Below, one piece after another: positions 62,188 through 64,000 of a DNA stretch of 64,000 nucleotides (the stretch's first letter is position 1; every line of letters starts with the position of its first letter). The notes below the pieces were generated by a model, which had not been told where the DNA came from, searched no databases, and was given only the letters and a program-made list of their open reading frames with translations. The translations under genes were made by a program, and so were the position numbers. This stretch comes from an uncultured Bacteroides sp. Lineage in GTDB: Bacteria > Bacteroidota > Bacteroidia > Bacteroidales > UBA932. The stretch is taken from the NCBI GenBank assembly GCA_945874355.1, contig CAMCGB010000001.1:62001-126000 (forward strand), written 5' to 3'.

Positions 62188-63453
62188 CTATCTGATGACC
62201 GTCTCGCTTCTGTCGGGTCCCACTGAGACTATCTTGACAGGGCAGGCGGTCTCTTTTTCGATGAATGCGATGTAGTCCTTCAGCTCTGCGGGGAAGTCTT
62301 CGTAGCTGCGCACTCCCTTGAGGCTGCATTTCCAGCCCTTGAACTCCTTATAGACAGGCTCGAGCTTCTCTGCGCTCTCGAAGGGGAAGTAGTCGATGGT
62401 CTTGCCTGCCAGAGTGTAGCCTGTGCAGACCTTAATGGTGTCGAAATCGTCGAGCACGTCTGACTTCATCATTATGAGGGCTGTGGCGCCGTTCATCATC
62501 ACCGCGTACTTGAGCGCTACCAAATCGAGCCAGCCGCAGCGGCGGGGCCTTCCTGTGGTGGCACCGTACTCGTGGCCGATGGCGCGAATCTTCTCCCCGT
62601 CCTCATCGAAAAGCTCGGTCGGGAAGGGGCCGCTGCCCACTCTGGTGCAGTAAGCCTTGAAGATTCCGTAAACCTCACCTATGCGGCTGGGAGCAATTCC
62701 AAGTCCTGTGCAGGCGCCTGCCGCCATAGTGTTGGATGAGGTGACGAAGGGGTATGTTCCGAAGTCTATGTCCAGCATCGAACCCTGGGCTCCTTCGGCC
62801 AGGATGCTCTTGCCTTCCGAGAGCATGCGGTTGATCTCCACCTCGCTCTCTATGAAGCTGAACTTGCGCAGCCTTTCCACGGCCTTGAGCCACTTGCTCT
62901 CGTACTCGCTGATGTCGAAGCTGAAGTCATACTGGGAGAGCAATCCCAGGTGCTTTGCCTTCAGGGCTTCGTAGCGGGCAGCGAATTCGTCTGAAAGTAT
63001 ATCACCCACTCTCAGTCCGTTACGCCCCGTCTTGTCCATATAGGCAGGACCTATGCCCTTGAGGGTTGAGCCGATTTTGCCCTTGCCTTTGGCGGCCTCG
63101 GAAGCGGCGTCAAGCATTCTGTGGGTGGGAAGAATCAGGTGTGCCTTCTTCGAAATCAGCAGGCGGGAGGTGATGTCTCCCTGTATGGCCTCGATGGCAT
63201 CGACCTCTTCCATCAGGATAACGGGGTCGATTACCACTCCGTTTCCTATGACATTGACTGCGTCTTTCCTGAATATTCCCGAGGGAACCGTGTGGAGTAC
63301 GAAATTCTCATCTCCGAACTTGAGTGAGTGTCCGGCATTCGGACCACCCTGGAAACGCGCGATAACATTATAGGAAGGAGTGAGAACATCCACAACCTTG
63401 CCTTTTCCCTCGTCGCCCCACTGGAGCCCGAGAACCACATCTACTTTTTGCAT
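62188..63453 (-). CDS. purA: Adenylosuccinate synthetase
   Basis: 421 residues from the ATG at 63453; upstream extension has no family similarity. It makes adenylosuccinate from IMP, GTP and Asp. The N-terminus VVLGLQWGDEGKGKVVD carries the GTP loop and catalytic Asp, then GGPNAGHSL near residue 37, GIGPAYMDKTGRNGLR near residue 131, and EGAQGSMLDIDFGTYPFVTSSNT near residue 220. It converges on purB with a 12-base gap. Confidence 0.97.
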   Translation of the reverse strand: MQKVDVVLGLQWGDEGKGKVVDVLTPSYNVIARFQGGPNAGHSLKFGDENFVLHTVPSGIFRKDAVNVIGNGVVIDPVILMEEVDAIEAIQGDITSRLLISKKAHLILPTHRMLDAASEAAKGKGKIGSTLKGIGPAYMDKTGRNGLRVGDILSDEFAARYEALKAKHLGLLSQYDFSFDISEYESKWLKAVERLRKFSFIESEVEINRMLSEGKSILAEGAQGSMLDIDFGTYPFVTSSNTMAAGACTGLGIAPSRIGEVYGIFKAYCTRVGSGPFPTELFDEDGEKIRAIGHEYGATTGRPRRCGWLDLVALKYAVMMNGATALIMMKSDVLDDFDTIKVCTGYTLAGKTIDYFPFESAEKLEPVYKEFKGWKCSLKGVRSYEDFPAELKDYIAFIEKETACPVKIVSVGPDRSETVIR

Positions 63454-63683
63454 AAACGAATTATATATATTAGTTCTACCGGAGCGTAAAAGTAGCAAGA
63501 TTATTTGATATGAGCAAAAAAAGAATGGCTGTTGATAAGTTGTTGATAACTTCAGCCACCTTTGTCTGCATATCAAGTCCAATATGTCTAAATTTGTTCC
63601 CCAAGTGGATAATTGCCTTTTGACTTATTTTTAAAGTTTTAAAGTTTAAATAAGTAGTAACTGATTAAAAATAAACAAGATAT
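63454..63683. other. 230-base divergent intergenic region between purA and the RNR gene
   Basis: AT-rich. It contains TAAATTTG at 63589-63596 (exact -7 consensus, plus strand), 87 bases before the RNR ATG; a weak TACTTTTA on the minus strand for purA; and a TTTAAAGTTTTAAAGTTT direct repeat near 63628-63645. A GTTGATAAGTTGTTGATAAC pair at 63531-63550 is a tandem repeat. I see no NrdR box. Confidence 0.45.
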
Positions 63684-64000
63684 ATGGATGTACGTAAAAC
63701 CAACGGCTCTATAGAAGAGTTCGATAAAGCCAAACTTGCCAGAGGCATACATCAGGCCTACAAAACCGCCAAGGAGTACTGCGACGATGCCATAGTGGTC
63801 TCCATCATAAACAACCTCTATATATACGAAGGCATCACCAGTGCCGAAATCCGCCGCCAGGTGGAGGAGTCGCTGATGTCCATCAACAAGAAAGTGGCCC
63901 TGGCCTACATCGAAAAGTTCGATGCCGACCTCGACCTGAGGAAGAAGAGGGACTTCATCAAGGACTACATCGCCGCTTCGAACGCCGCCACCGGAAGCAA
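63684..64000 (+). CDS. Ribonucleotide reductase, ATP-cone N-terminus (probable NrdD; partial)
   Basis: About 105 residues before the window ends. MDVRKTNGSIEEFDKAKLARGIHQAYKT is an ATP-cone allosteric domain, and the following FIKDYIAASNAATGS recalls the start of Bacteroidales anaerobic ribonucleoside-triphosphate reductases (NrdD). NrdA/NrdJ enzymes or an NrdR-like regulator also carry ATP cones, but the SNAATGS sequence favours NrdD. The gene is cut off at the window edge. Confidence 0.8.
   Translation, partial: MDVRKTNGSIEEFDKAKLARGIHQAYKTAKEYCDDAIVVSIINNLYIYEGITSAEIRRQVEESLMSINKKVALAYIEKFDADLDLRKKRDFIKDYIAASNAATGS

Noticed and set aside
63531..63550. DnaA-box-like cluster or replication origin
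   Set aside because: The GTTGATAA pair does not match TTATCCACA, and no dnaA or other origin gene is near.

Overview
The window is a 64 kb piece of a Bacteroidota chromosome, almost certainly order Bacteroidales. The evidence is FimA/Mfa-type fimbrillins with lipoprotein signals, TAnnTTTG promoter elements in place of TATAAT, mostly absent Shine-Dalgarno sequences, a small histone H1-like protein, DUF389, a CobW/mgsA neighbourhood, and many SPII lipoproteins. Coding density is high and GC looks moderately high for the order. The genus cannot be fixed from this sequence. I see no phage, plasmid, CRISPR or IS element, so most of the window reads as core chromosome with one accessory-looking fimbrial island.

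Layout. 1-3.3 kb: the tail of an unknown gene and a large AsmA-like protein. 3.4-10.2 kb: an L-arabinose operon (aldose 1-epimerase, SSS sodium symporter, araD, araA, FGGY ribulokinase-like), with a secreted GH51 arabinofuranosidase at 14.4 kb that could feed it. 10.2-14.3 kb: an overlapping cluster of an HsdR-N nuclease-fold protein, a CCA-adding-type nucleotidyltransferase, a tyrosine recombinase and a ribosome hibernation factor, convergent with holA. 15.9-19.8 kb: an ABC-2 exporter coupled to a 5'-nucleotidase split into two lipoprotein genes in reversed domain order. 19.8-29 kb: a zinc-finger protein, ssb, then a fimbrial locus (OmpA/TPR lipoprotein, fimbrillin, FimB/Mfa2-like anchor, 1,123-residue putative tip protein) facing a lipoprotein of unknown function. 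29-35.3 kb: CobW metallochaperone, DUF389, methylglyoxal synthase, a beta-barrel protein, a long palindromic dispersed repeat, ndk, a YhcC-like radical SAM protein, tRNA-Gly(CCC), and a QueD-like protein lacking the usual catalytic Cys. 35.5-43.4 kb: SNF2 helicase, yaaA, a lipoprotein peptide deformylase, UDP-glucuronate epimerase and purT. 43.6-57.5 kb: a secreted GH2 enzyme, zinc metallopeptidase, the manA/DJ-1/S4/glmS operon, the tyrS-rbfA-lolE-like operon, tpiA, an M6 metalloprotease with a partner lipoprotein, and a histone H1-like gene. 57.7-64 kb: a radical SAM gene and purine genes purF, purC, purB, purA, then the start of an ATP-cone ribonucleotide reductase (probably nrdD).

How it fits together. 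Three metabolic themes recur: plant-polysaccharide sugar use (arabinose operon, GH51, GH2), purine and nucleotide metabolism (purT, purF/C/B/A, ndk, 5'-nucleotidase, RNR), and cell-surface building (fimbriae, glmS, manA, UDP-glucuronate epimerase, AsmA, LolE-like permease). Several operons use start/stop overlaps, suggesting translational coupling. The observations most worth follow-up are the fimbrial locus with its OmpA/TPR lipoprotein, the secreted peptide deformylase, the Cys-less QueD homologue with a zinc ribbon, promoter elements that abut start codons (SNF2, purF), and the 108-bp palindromic repeat at 32992-33099 with a diverged relative at 43589-43623.
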